DNA of 64,000 bases, from positions 17,371 through 81,370 of the forward strand of contig NZ_BOPG01000069.1 in NCBI RefSeq assembly GCF_016863635.1, written 5' to 3'. Position 1 is the stretch's first letter. The number at the start of each line of letters is the position of its first letter. The position numbers and the translations under genes are program-made. Source of the stretch: Virgisporangium aurantiacum (GTDB lineage: Bacteria > Actinomycetota > Actinomycetes > Mycobacteriales > Micromonosporaceae). Below are positions 50,560 through 58,439 of the stretch, piece after piece. Below the pieces are notes generated by a model. It did no database searches and was not told where the DNA came from. It saw only the letters and a list, made by a program, of their open reading frames with translations.

Positions 50560-52127
50560 TGCCGGACGAAGCGTTGAACGCGCCGTCGATCCACTACGCC
50601 GCGATCCTGCCGATGCTCATCCTGTTCGGCGTGGCGTGCGTGGGTGTCATCGTCGAGGCCGCGGTGCCGCGCAAGGGCCGGTTCCGGATCCAGTTCCTGC
50701 TGGCTGTCGTGGGCCTGATCGGCGCGCTGGTCGCGGTCTTCACCGGCGCCAGGTCCGCCGGCGCCTTCGACAACAAGGGTGACGGCGGCGACATCACCGC
50801 CGGTGGGTCGGTGGTGGTCGACGGGCCGGCCCTCTTCCTGCAGGGCGCGATCATCGTGCTCGGCCTGGTCGCGCTGCTCCTGATCAGCGACCGGACGCTG
50901 GAGCACGGCGGCCCGTTCGTCGCGCACGCGGCCGTCACCGCGAACACCGAGGCCGACCGCCAGCAGGCGGCGCAGGAGGCGGGCGCGACCGAGGTCTACC
51001 CGCTGGTGATGTTCAGCCTCGGCGGGATGATGCTGTTCGCGTCGGCGAACGACCTGCTGACGATGTTCATCGCGCTCGAGGTCTTCTCGCTGCCGCTGTA
51101 CCTGCTCTGCGCGCTGGCCCGGCGGCGCCGGCTGCTCTCGCAGGAGGCGTCGGTCAAGTACTTCCTCCTGGGCGCGTACGCCTCGGCGTTCTTCCTGTTC
51201 GGCATCGCGATGATCTACGGCTACGCCGGCGGTGTGACGTTCTCCGAGATCAACCGCGCGGTGCAGGACGAGCCGAAGGACGCGGTGCTGCTCTACGTCG
51301 GGCTCGCGATGATCGCGATCGGCCTGCTGTTCAAGGCCGCGCTGGTGCCGTTCCACGTCTGGACGCCCGACGTGTACCAGGGCGCCCCGACGCCGATCAC
51401 CGCGCTCATGGCCGCCTGCACGAAGGTCGCCGCCTTCGGCGGCCTGCTCCGCGTGCTGTACGTGGCCTTCCAGGGCTCGGTGTGGGACTACCGGCCGGTG
51501 CTCGGGACGATCGCGATCGTCACCATGCTGATCGGCGCGATCCTGGCCGTGACCCAGACCGACATCAAGCGCCTGCTCGCCTACTCGTCGATCGCGAACG
51601 CCGGGTACGTGCTGGTGGGCGTGCTCGCCGTCAACGAGTCGGGCCTGTCGAGTTCGCTGTTCTACCTGGTGGCGTACGGCTTTGCGGTGCTGGGCGCGTT
51701 CGGCATCGTCACGCTGGTGCGCGACGCCGACGGCGAGGCGACGCACCTCTCCCGCTGGGCCGGCCTGGGCAAGCGCTCGCCGATGTACGCGGCGCTGTTC
51801 ACGTTCCTCCTGCTCGCGTTCGCCGGTATCCCGCTGACCAGCGGCTTCACGGCCAAGTTCGGCGTGTTCGCGGCGGCGCTGGAGGCCGACCAGACGTGGC
51901 TGGTGATCGCGGGCGTGGTCACGAGCATGGTGCTGGCGTTCCCGTACCTGCGGGTCGTCGTGTTGATGTGGTTGTCGGAACCCGGTGAGTCGACGCCGGC
52001 GGTCTCGATCCCGGGTGCGCTCACCGCGGCCGCGGTGACCATCGGAGCGGCGGCCACGTTGCTCCTCGGGATCGCGCCGCAGCCGCTGATCCAGTTCACC
52101 GAGTCGGCCGTGCCGTTCGTGAGGTGA
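50556..52127 (+). CDS. nuoN: NADH-quinone oxidoreductase subunit N (antiporter-like)
   Basis: A 523-residue membrane subunit, last of the complex I genes. The core has I-A-L-E-V-F-S-L-P-L-Y (glutamate), K-A-A-L-V-P-F-H-V-W-T-P-D-V-Y-Q-G-A-P-T (lysine) and D-I-K-R-L-L-A-Y-S-S-I-A-N-A-G-Y. The GTG at 50556 overlaps the nuoM stop; the ATG directly after it (50559) could serve equally. A 63-bp gap separates it from the polyprenyl synthase gene in the same direction, with no evident terminator hairpin. Confidence 0.95.
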   Translation: MMPDEALNAPSIHYAAILPMLILFGVACVGVIVEAAVPRKGRFRIQFLLAVVGLIGALVAVFTGARSAGAFDNKGDGGDITAGGSVVVDGPALFLQGAIIVLGLVALLLISDRTLEHGGPFVAHAAVTANTEADRQQAAQEAGATEVYPLVMFSLGGMMLFASANDLLTMFIALEVFSLPLYLLCALARRRRLLSQEASVKYFLLGAYASAFFLFGIAMIYGYAGGVTFSEINRAVQDEPKDAVLLYVGLAMIAIGLLFKAALVPFHVWTPDVYQGAPTPITALMAACTKVAAFGGLLRVLYVAFQGSVWDYRPVLGTIAIVTMLIGAILAVTQTDIKRLLAYSSIANAGYVLVGVLAVNESGLSSSLFYLVAYGFAVLGAFGIVTLVRDADGEATHLSRWAGLGKRSPMYAALFTFLLLAFAGIPLTSGFTAKFGVFAAALEADQTWLVIAGVVTSMVLAFPYLRVVVLMWLSEPGESTPAVSIPGALTAAAVTIGAAATLLLGIAPQPLIQFTESAVPFVR

Positions 52128-52190
52128 TCTACCACATGCCCTCCCGGTGCTGCTGGAAGCGGAGCCCGACTCGTATGGCATCGTTGATAC

Positions 52191-53216
52191 GTGGATAGCG
52201 CGGGTACCAGGCCGTCGAGCACGCTTCCTGGCCTCGATTACATCGATGCTGATCTACAAGCGGGCCTCATCGAAATCCTCGACCGGGTCGAGGTGGTGCT
52301 GCGGGAGACCGCGGCGAGCGCCGACCCGCTCGTCACCCAGGCGGCCACGCACCTGGCCGACGCGGGCGGCAAGCGGTTCCGGCCGCTGCTGGTGGCCGTC
52401 GGTGCCCACTTCGGCGACCCGCGGTCGCCGATGGTGATCCCGGCCGCCGCGGTGGTCGAGCTGACGCACCTGGGCACGCTGTACCACGACGACGTGATGG
52501 ACGAGGCCGACGTGCGCCGCGGCGCGCCCAGCGCCAACTCGCGGTGGGGCAACTCGATCGCGATCCTGGTCGGCGACTACCTGTTCGCCCGGGCCGCCGA
52601 CCTGTCGGCGGAGCTGGGCATCGAGGCGGTGCGGATCCAGTCGCGCACGTTCGCCCGGCTCGTGCACGGTCAGATCGCCGAGACGCTCGGCCCGGCCGAG
52701 GGCGAAGACAAGATCGAGCACTACCTGAACGTGATCGCCGAGAAGACCGGTTCGTTGATCGCCACCAGCGCGCTGTTCGGCGGCATGTTCTCCGGGGCCG
52801 CTCAGGGGCATCTGGACGGGCTGCGCGCCTACGGCGAAACCATCGGCACCGCGTTCCAGCTCTCCGACGACCTCCTCGACATCGCCAGCGACAGCGACGA
52901 GTCCGGCAAGATGCCCGGCACCGACCTGCGCGAGGGCATCCCGACGCTCCCCGTGCTGTACGCGCTGGCCGCCGACGACCGCGACGCCTCGTCGGTGCGG
53001 CTGCGGGAGATCCTGGCCGCCGGCCCGGTCACCGACGACGCGCTGCACGCCGAGGCGCTCGGGCTGCTGCGGGAGTCGCCGGCGATGAAGCGGGCCCGGG
53101 AGACGGTCCGCTCGTACGCGGAGCGGTCGCGGGCGGCGCTGAGCGGGCTGCCGGACGTGCCCGCGCGTCAGGCCATGGAGTCGCTGTGCGACTACATCGC
53201 CGACCGCACGAGCTGA
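52191..53216 (+). CDS. Long-chain polyprenyl diphosphate synthase
   Basis: A 341-residue trans-prenyltransferase. The first aspartate-rich motif is D-D-V-M-D-E-A-D-V-R-R-G and the second is D-D-L-L-D-I-A-S-D, with the lysine/arginine site G-G-K-R-F-R-P near the start. Small residues before the first motif suggest a long product (C35-C50), fitting the menaquinone side chain. It follows nuoN in the same direction. In mycobacteria the related grcC1 gene is beside menJ, which lies upstream of nuo here. Chain length cannot be read from sequence alone. Confidence 0.9.
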   Translation: MDSAGTRPSSTLPGLDYIDADLQAGLIEILDRVEVVLRETAASADPLVTQAATHLADAGGKRFRPLLVAVGAHFGDPRSPMVIPAAAVVELTHLGTLYHDDVMDEADVRRGAPSANSRWGNSIAILVGDYLFARAADLSAELGIEAVRIQSRTFARLVHGQIAETLGPAEGEDKIEHYLNVIAEKTGSLIATSALFGGMFSGAAQGHLDGLRAYGETIGTAFQLSDDLLDIASDSDESGKMPGTDLREGIPTLPVLYALAADDRDASSVRLREILAAGPVTDDALHAEALGLLRESPAMKRARETVRSYAERSRAALSGLPDVPARQAMESLCDYIADRTS

Positions 53217-53562
53217 TCCATTCCTTCCGCGAACCTTCCGTCAACGTTCCGACCTGCGGTGTTGCGGCGCATCCGCGTCTGCCGATGCCTCGATCTTGGA
53301 TGCCGTGATCGGAGATCAGTAAGCCGTCACCAAGATCGATGACCATTTGCAAGCTGCAGGAACAGCCGTTCGGTGGCTTGAAGGTTGCTTACGGCTAGTG
53401 CTTGAATTCTCACGGCGTGGCGGCATTCATTGCTCAATCTTGCGTCTGTTTTGAGGGCTTTTGCACCAAATAGGCGCATCCGGAGGCTTTCTTAGCTCCC
53501 CGAAAAGGCGTCCGTTTCATATGGTGTAAAGCCTGTTACTGCTGCGACTGGGGAGGGCGGCG
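53217..53562. other. 346-bp gene-free region with a long inverted repeat
   Basis: No convincing gene is present. The region is clearly lower in GC than its flanks. TCGATCTTGG (53290-53299) and CCAAGATCGA (53330-53339) form a perfect inverted repeat with a 30-base spacer, which may end transcription of the prenyl synthase gene. The right part contains the likely promoter of the IclR gene, but no clear -35/-10 pair. A GGGGAGGG ribosome site lies just before 53563. Confidence 0.55.
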
Positions 53563-54339
53563 GTGAGAGATCCACAGGCAGAGCCATCGGATCTCATCCG
53601 CAGCGTGTCGCGGGCTTTTCAGGTGTTGGAGGCGGTCGGGCAGTCGCCTCGGGGGTTGACGGTCAAACAGATCGCGCGACGGTGCGAGCTCACCGTCGCA
53701 ACCACGTATCACCTGGTCCGCACTCTTGCGTATGAGGGCTATGTGATGCGTCGCGAAGACGGGACGTACATCGTCGGGTTGGAAGTGGCCGACCGGTTCC
53801 GGGAACTGGTGCTCGCGTGCCGGGGCCCGCAACAGGTGCAGGACATCCTGCGCAAGGCCGCGACCGACACCGGCTTCACGCACATGGTCGGCCGGTTCAT
53901 CAACAACCGGGTGGCGATCGTCGCGGTCGCGGAGGGCGTGCGGTCCCCGTACGCGGAAGACCTCATCGTGGGCTTCGACGACGCCACGCACGCCACCGCG
54001 CTGGGCAAGGCGTTGCTCGCGACGCTGAGCCCCGACCAGCGGTGGCGGTTCGTGAAGGAACAGGGCATGCCCGCCTTCACGCCGCAGACACTCACGTCAC
54101 CCGAGACCCTCGACGCCGACCTGACGGCGGGCGAGCGGCGCGGCCTGCACCTGGAGCTGAACCAGTTCCGGCCGGGGTTGGCGAGCGCGGCGCTCCTGGT
54201 CCTCCAGGACCGTGAGCAGGACCGGCGGGTCGCACTCGCGTGCACGGTGCCGGCAACCGAGCTCATGGCGTCCGCGAAAGCGGTTCGGAGCCGGCTCACG
54301 ACGGTGGCCCAGCAGCTCGCCGACATCCTGCGCGAATAG
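53563..54339 (+). CDS. IclR-family transcriptional regulator
   Basis: A 258-residue regulator. The N-terminal winged helix (about 10-70) contains S-V-S-R-A-F-Q-V-L-E-A-V and the recognition helix T-V-A-T-T-Y-H-L-V-R-T-L. The C-terminal effector domain (about 80-255) has the G-K-A-L-L-A-T-L and L-D-A-D-L-T motifs of the IclR ligand pocket. The GTG start has GGGGAGGG upstream. No catabolic operon is next to it; its neighbours are a prenyl synthase and PhoX, so its targets are unknown. A strong hairpin follows the stop. Confidence 0.88.
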   Translation: MRDPQAEPSDLIRSVSRAFQVLEAVGQSPRGLTVKQIARRCELTVATTYHLVRTLAYEGYVMRREDGTYIVGLEVADRFRELVLACRGPQQVQDILRKAATDTGFTHMVGRFINNRVAIVAVAEGVRSPYAEDLIVGFDDATHATALGKALLATLSPDQRWRFVKEQGMPAFTPQTLTSPETLDADLTAGERRGLHLELNQFRPGLASAALLVLQDREQDRRVALACTVPATELMASAKAVRSRLTTVAQQLADILRE

Positions 54340-54372
54340 CGCAGAGGGCGCCCGGGTGGGCGCCCCCTGCGC
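54339..54372. terminator. Strong bidirectional hairpin terminator
   Basis: GCGCAGAGGGCGCCC (54339-54353) and GGGCGCCCCCTGCGC (54358-54372) pair over 15 bp with one mismatch around a GGGT loop. It fills the gap between the convergent IclR and PhoX genes and should serve both. Confidence 0.8.
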
Positions 54373-54377
54373 TCGAA

Positions 54378-56450
54378 TCAGGAACCGACGGGCCTGCCGT
54401 CCAGACGCCAGGCGACGACCACGCCGGGCTTGGCGAAGTCGCCGTCGGGCCAGGTCGACGCCGGGTTGTCGACCCGGGCGCCGGTCACCTCACCGGGGTG
54501 CTGCACCGCGGTGAAGACGCTCCGGTTGTCGACCGAGATGAACGGGCCGCAGCACTCGGCGCCGAGCGGCACGCTGAGGAACTGCTTCAGGAAGCCCTTC
54601 TGAGGACCTTCCAAGGGGACCGCGAAGAGCCCGTCGTTCGACCCCAGCGCGTTGCCGTCGGTGGCGATCCACAGGTTGCCGGTCGCGTCGAAGGCCACGT
54701 TGTCGGGGCAGGAGATCGGCGAGACCTTGGTCTTGTCGAAGCCCATGAAGTACGTGTCGGGCTGGGTCGGGTCGCCGCAGAGGATCGGCAGCGTCCACGA
54801 GAAGGTCTCCGCGGTCTGGTCGTTGTTGTCCTCGGTGATCTCCAGGATGTGCCCGTGCCGGTTGACCGGCCGCGGGTTCACCGGGTCGACGCCCGGCTGG
54901 CCCGCCGCACCGCGCCGGTCGTTGTTGGTCAGGGCGCAGTAGATCCTGCCGTTCTTCGGATTCGGCTCGACGTCTTCGGGGCGGTCCATCTTGGTGGCGC
55001 CGACCTTGTCGCCGGCGAGCCGGGTGAAGATCAGCACCTCCTCGACGCTCATCCCCTCGACCGTCGACCGGTTCCCCTTGACCAGCGGCAACCAGCGGCC
55101 GCGGCCGTCGCCCTCGAACCTGGCGACGTAGAGGTCGCCCGACTCCAGCAGCTTCAGGTTCTCGCGCCGGCTGTGCGACACCTTCCGGTGCGACACGAAC
55201 TTGTACAGGTAGTCGAAGCGCTCGTCGTCGCCGGTGTAGACGGCCACCCGCTTGTCGGGAGCGACGATCACGTTCGCGCCCTCGTGCTTGAGCCGGCCCA
55301 GCGCGGTGTGCTTGCGCGGGGTCGAGTCGGGGTCGTACGGGTCGATCTCGACGATGTACCCGAACCGGTGCGCCTCGTTGGGGTGCCGGCTCAGGTCGAA
55401 GCGCTCCTCGACGGTCGCCCAGGTGGGCGTGACGGCGTTGACCGTCTCGACGCCGTAGCGCTTGTAACTCGGCTTGAGCTCCTCGGGCAGGGCGTTGCCG
55501 CCGCTGAAGACGCCGTTCCAGTTCTCCTCGCCGGAGAGCACGGTGCCCCACGGGGTGACGCCACCGGCGCAGTTGGCCTGGGTGCCGAGCACCACGCGTC
55601 CACTCGGATCTGCCTTGGTCTTCAGAAGTGCGTGCCCGGCGGCCGGGCCGGTGAGCTGGAACCGGGTGTCGGAGACGGTGACCCGCCGGTTGTAGCGCCG
55701 GCGGCCGTCGCGGACCAGTTGCCACTGGCCGGTGCGGCCGACGCGCTCGATCTCCACGACGGCCATGCCGATCGCGGCCAGCGTGATGCGCCACTGCTCG
55801 GGCGTCAGCGGCACCGCCGGGTCGTAGCCCGGGAACATGAGCTCGGGGTTGGTGTACTCGTGGTTGCACACGAGCAGGGCCCGCTGGTTGTCGAGGGGGA
55901 GCACGGCGACGAAGTCGTTGTTGTAGCCGAACTGCTTCTTCTGCGCCGCGGCGCTCTGGCGGCGCACGTCGAACGACGGCGCGCCGGGCAGCACCGGGTC
56001 GCCCCATCGCGCGACCACGTGGTGGTCGTACCCGTTCGGGACGATGAAGGTGTCCAGCTTGTTCGGCGGGATGGCCTTGAAGCCCAGGGCCACGGCGCCG
56101 GTCCCCGGGTTTCCATGGCTCTGGCTCTGGCTCTGGCCCTGGCTTTGGCTCTGGCCTTGGCTGGCGGTGGCGTCCGCATCGCGCTCACTGTCGGGCGAGG
56201 CGAACGCCGGTCCGGCGACTCCGACCGCCGCGACGCCGACCGCGCCGACGACGAGCGCACCCGCCTGCATCACGTCCCGGCGCGACATTTCGGCCCGGAC
56301 GATGTCCCCGAAGTAGGCATTTTCGGATTCGTTAGGCTCAGGGTGGTCGCATGCGTTGTTGCACCGGTACTTGCAGGTCATGGCGCTTCGCCCGGAATGT
56401 CCTCTGAAGCCACCGCCCACCAGCGGTAACAGCCGCCGAGGTTGCGACAT
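54378..56450 (-). CDS. PhoX-family Tat-exported phosphatase (DUF839)
   Basis: A 690-residue secreted enzyme of the PhoX/DUF839 class, which hydrolyses phosphate esters with calcium and iron. The Tat signal is S-R-R-D-V-M-Q-A-G-A-L near residue 56, after a long n-region with a conserved C-x3-C-x3-C-type cluster (K-Y-R-C-N-N-A-C-D-H). Family blocks are N-H-E-Y-T-N-P-E-L-M-F, G-E-E-N-W-N-G-V-F, and C-P-D-N-V-A-F-D-A-T-G. A Q-S/G-Q repeat follows the signal. The ATG at 56450 has AGGAG 8 bp upstream. It is divergent from sigL. No PHO box was recognised. Confidence 0.9.
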   Translation of the reverse strand: MSQPRRLLPLVGGGFRGHSGRSAMTCKYRCNNACDHPEPNESENAYFGDIVRAEMSRRDVMQAGALVVGAVGVAAVGVAGPAFASPDSERDADATASQGQSQSQGQSQSQSHGNPGTGAVALGFKAIPPNKLDTFIVPNGYDHHVVARWGDPVLPGAPSFDVRRQSAAAQKKQFGYNNDFVAVLPLDNQRALLVCNHEYTNPELMFPGYDPAVPLTPEQWRITLAAIGMAVVEIERVGRTGQWQLVRDGRRRYNRRVTVSDTRFQLTGPAAGHALLKTKADPSGRVVLGTQANCAGGVTPWGTVLSGEENWNGVFSGGNALPEELKPSYKRYGVETVNAVTPTWATVEERFDLSRHPNEAHRFGYIVEIDPYDPDSTPRKHTALGRLKHEGANVIVAPDKRVAVYTGDDERFDYLYKFVSHRKVSHSRRENLKLLESGDLYVARFEGDGRGRWLPLVKGNRSTVEGMSVEEVLIFTRLAGDKVGATKMDRPEDVEPNPKNGRIYCALTNNDRRGAAGQPGVDPVNPRPVNRHGHILEITEDNNDQTAETFSWTLPILCGDPTQPDTYFMGFDKTKVSPISCPDNVAFDATGNLWIATDGNALGSNDGLFAVPLEGPQKGFLKQFLSVPLGAECCGPFISVDNRSVFTAVQHPGEVTGARVDNPASTWPDGDFAKPGVVVAWRLDGRPVGS

Positions 56451-56542
56451 ATTTCGATCTCCTAACGAGAAGTCAAATGACCGACCTCGGGCAGGTTATG
56501 AGGGACCGATGGATCACCAGAGGCACTAACGTGAACCAGGCG

Positions 56543-56569
56543 TGAACCATGTCGCGCTGGCGTCCGTAT
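56543..56569 (+). promoter_or_regulatory. ECF-type promoter of sigL
   Basis: TGAACC (56543-56548), a 16-bp spacer, then CGTAT (56565-56569) match the SigL-type -35/-10 pattern. A second CGTGAACC lies 11 bp upstream (56530-56537), one helical turn away. This suggests autoregulation by SigL. Confidence 0.6.
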
Positions 56570-56596
56570 CAATGAGAAGCGGGAGGGCTGCAAAGC

Positions 56597-57109
56597 GTGG
56601 GTACCGAAGACGCCGAGCTGTTGCGTGCTTTGCACGCCGATCACGGTGAGGCGCTTTTCGCGCACGCGCTGCGGCTAACCGGGGGAGACCGGCAGCGTGC
56701 GGAGGATCTGGTGCAGGAGACGATGCTGCGGGCATGGCAGCATCCGCAGGCGCTCGACCCCGCCAGGGGGTCGGTGCGGGCGTGGTTGTTCACGACCGCA
56801 CGCAACCTGGCGATCGACGCCTGGCGGAGGCGCAATGCCCGGGCGGCTGAGGTCGTCACCGATGCTCCTCCTGAGCGTCCGGTGATCGACGACACCGAGC
56901 GTGCCGTCGAATCCTGGACGATCGCCGAGGCGCTGTCCCGCTTGTCCCGCCCACACCGGGAGGTGTTGGTGGAGTGTTTCTACGCTGGCCGGTCGGTGGC
57001 TGAGGCGGCATCCCGCCTCGGTGTTCCGCCTGGAACCGTCAAGTCAAGGACGTATTACGCATTGCGCGCGCTAAAGGTTGCGCTGGAGGAGCTGGGGGTT
57101 ACGCAATGA
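56597..57109 (+). CDS. sigL: ECF sigma factor SigL
   Basis: A 170-residue ECF sigma factor close to mycobacterial SigL. Region 2 has A-L-R-L-T-G-G-D-R-Q-R-A-E-D-L-V-Q-E-T and L-R-A-W-Q-H-P; region 4 has L-S-R-P-H-R-E-V-L-V-E-C-F-Y-A-G-R-S and ends A-L-R-A-L-K-V-A-L-E-E-L-G-V-T. The GTG start has GGGAGG about 10 bp upstream. The stop overlaps the anti-sigma gene. The divergent neighbour PhoX is a candidate member of its regulon, though no matching promoter was seen on that strand. Confidence 0.88.
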   Translation: MGTEDAELLRALHADHGEALFAHALRLTGGDRQRAEDLVQETMLRAWQHPQALDPARGSVRAWLFTTARNLAIDAWRRRNARAAEVVTDAPPERPVIDDTERAVESWTIAEALSRLSRPHREVLVECFYAGRSVAEAASRLGVPPGTVKSRTYYALRALKVALEELGVTQ

Positions 57110-57918
57110 GGTGCCCCCAGACCATCGAAGTCGGCGCCTACGTACTGGGTGCCCTGGTGCCCGCCGAACGCGAGGCGTTCGAGAAGCACCTCGCCAACTG
57201 CGCGATCTGCCGCGAGGAGGTCGCCGAACTCGCCGTGCTGCCGGGCCTGCTCGGTCGCATCGACTTCGAGACGGCCAAGGCCATCGCCCAGGAGGGCGAA
57301 GACTCGGCCGCGCTCTTTCCGATCGGCTGGGCGGGCCCGACCGCCAAACCGGAGGCCGACGAGCCGGCCCCGTCGAACGTGGTGCGGCCGGAGCGGTGGG
57401 CCGGCCCCACCGTGAACGCCGACCTCGACAACCGGGCCGCCGACCCCGAAGACAGCACGGTCGTATCGCTGCTCGCGGCCGCCGAACGCAAGCGCCTCCG
57501 CGAACAGCGGCGGCGCCGGATCATCACGGCCGGCGTCGGGCTCGTGGCCGCGTGTCTCGCGCTGGTGATCGGGCTGGGCCTGCCCAAGTGGACGGCCGAC
57601 CCGGGGCCGGCGTTCACCGCGATGACGGCGGCCGCCCAGAACCTGCCGATCACCGCCGACGTGGCGCTCGAGCCGCAGGGCGGCGGCACCCGGCTCATCA
57701 TGAAGTGCGAGTACAAGGGCGAAGCGGGCACGCGGCGCTCGTACAAGCTGATGGTCCTGCCGAAGGGCGGCGGCACCGCCGAGATGGCCACCGACTGGTC
57801 GGCCGGCCAGGGCGACGAGTTCGCGTACGACGGTCACACCGCGCTGAAGCAGACCGAGATCGACCGGGTCGAGATCTGGAGCGCCGACGACCGGGTCCTG
57901 ATGGTCTACAAGGTTTAG
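57106..57918 (+). CDS. rslA: Anti-sigma factor RslA (zf-HC2, membrane)
   Basis: A 270-residue anti-sigma factor. The zinc-binding motif H-L-A-N-C-A-I-C near residue 28 belongs to the zf-HC2 anti-sigma class that releases its sigma upon oxidation. A linker of about 100 residues leads to one transmembrane helix (about 141-163, A-G-V-G-L-V-A-A-C-L-A-L-V-I-G) after a basic R-R-R-R-I stretch. The external domain is beta-rich and contains M-K-C-E-Y-K-G. The ATG overlaps the sigL stop. A strong hairpin follows the stop. Confidence 0.86.
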   Translation: MRCPQTIEVGAYVLGALVPAEREAFEKHLANCAICREEVAELAVLPGLLGRIDFETAKAIAQEGEDSAALFPIGWAGPTAKPEADEPAPSNVVRPERWAGPTVNADLDNRAADPEDSTVVSLLAAAERKRLREQRRRRIITAGVGLVAACLALVIGLGLPKWTADPGPAFTAMTAAAQNLPITADVALEPQGGGTRLIMKCEYKGEAGTRRSYKLMVLPKGGGTAEMATDWSAGQGDEFAYDGHTALKQTEIDRVEIWSADDRVLMVYKV

Positions 57919-57922
57919 GGTT

Positions 57923-57940
57923 CGGGGCCCTCGGGCCCCG
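57923..57940. terminator. Palindromic hairpin between convergent genes
   Basis: CGGGGCCC (57923-57930) and GGGCCCCG (57933-57940) are perfect complements with a 2-base centre, giving at least a 6-7 bp GC stem. It lies exactly between the rslA and holin-like stops. Confidence 0.7.
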
Positions 57941-58321
57941 TTACTTGCCCTTGCCGTCGGGGACCACCAGGTTCAGCAGCCAGCTGACGACGGCGATCAG
58001 CAGGGCGCCGAGCACGGCGGTGGGCCAGAACTCGTCGACGTGGAACTGCAGGTCGAGTTCGCCGGCGATCCAGCTCGTCAGCATGAACAGGGCGCCGTTG
58101 ACGACGAGGGCCACCAGGCCCAGCGTCAGCGCGTAGGCCCAGCAGCCGAGCACCTTGATGATCGGCCGGAGCACGGCGTTCACCACGCCGAAGATCGCGG
58201 CGACCACGAGAAGCGTGCCGGCCTTCTCGGCCGCGCTACCGCCGACGATGATGCCGTCGATCACCAACGTGGCGATCCACAACGCCAAGGCGCTGATGAT
58301 CAGCCGGATGAGGATGCCCAT
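57941..58321 (-). CDS. Holin superfamily IV/YvlD-like membrane protein
   Basis: A 126-residue protein with four transmembrane helices (about 3-20, 35-57, 62-82 and 100-121). The G-I-L-I-R-L-I-I-S-A-L-A-L-W opening and the F-G-V-V-N-A-V-L-R-P-I-I-K motif are those of the phage-holin-4/YvlD family, common in actinobacterial chromosomes. Despite the name, it has no phage neighbours here and is unlikely to act in lysis. The ATG at 58321 gives the family N-terminus; an earlier start at 58384 would add a charged stretch. Confidence 0.78.
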   Translation of the reverse strand: MGILIRLIISALALWIATLVIDGIIVGGSAAEKAGTLLVVAAIFGVVNAVLRPIIKVLGCWAYALTLGLVALVVNGALFMLTSWIAGELDLQFHVDEFWPTAVLGALLIAVVSWLLNLVVPDGKGK

Positions 58322-58439
58322 CCGATGATCGTCGCACGCGCTCGCCAGCGCTGTCCGACCCGCCTGTTTCGCGAGATCTTTCACGGGTCAGCCGGTGACG
58401 TCCCGGTCGCTTATCGTGGGCGGGGTCTGGGGAGGCGCC

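Noticed and set aside
57941..58321. Prophage remnant because of a holin-like protein
   Set aside because: This family is common on actinobacterial chromosomes and no other phage gene, integrase or attachment site is nearby.
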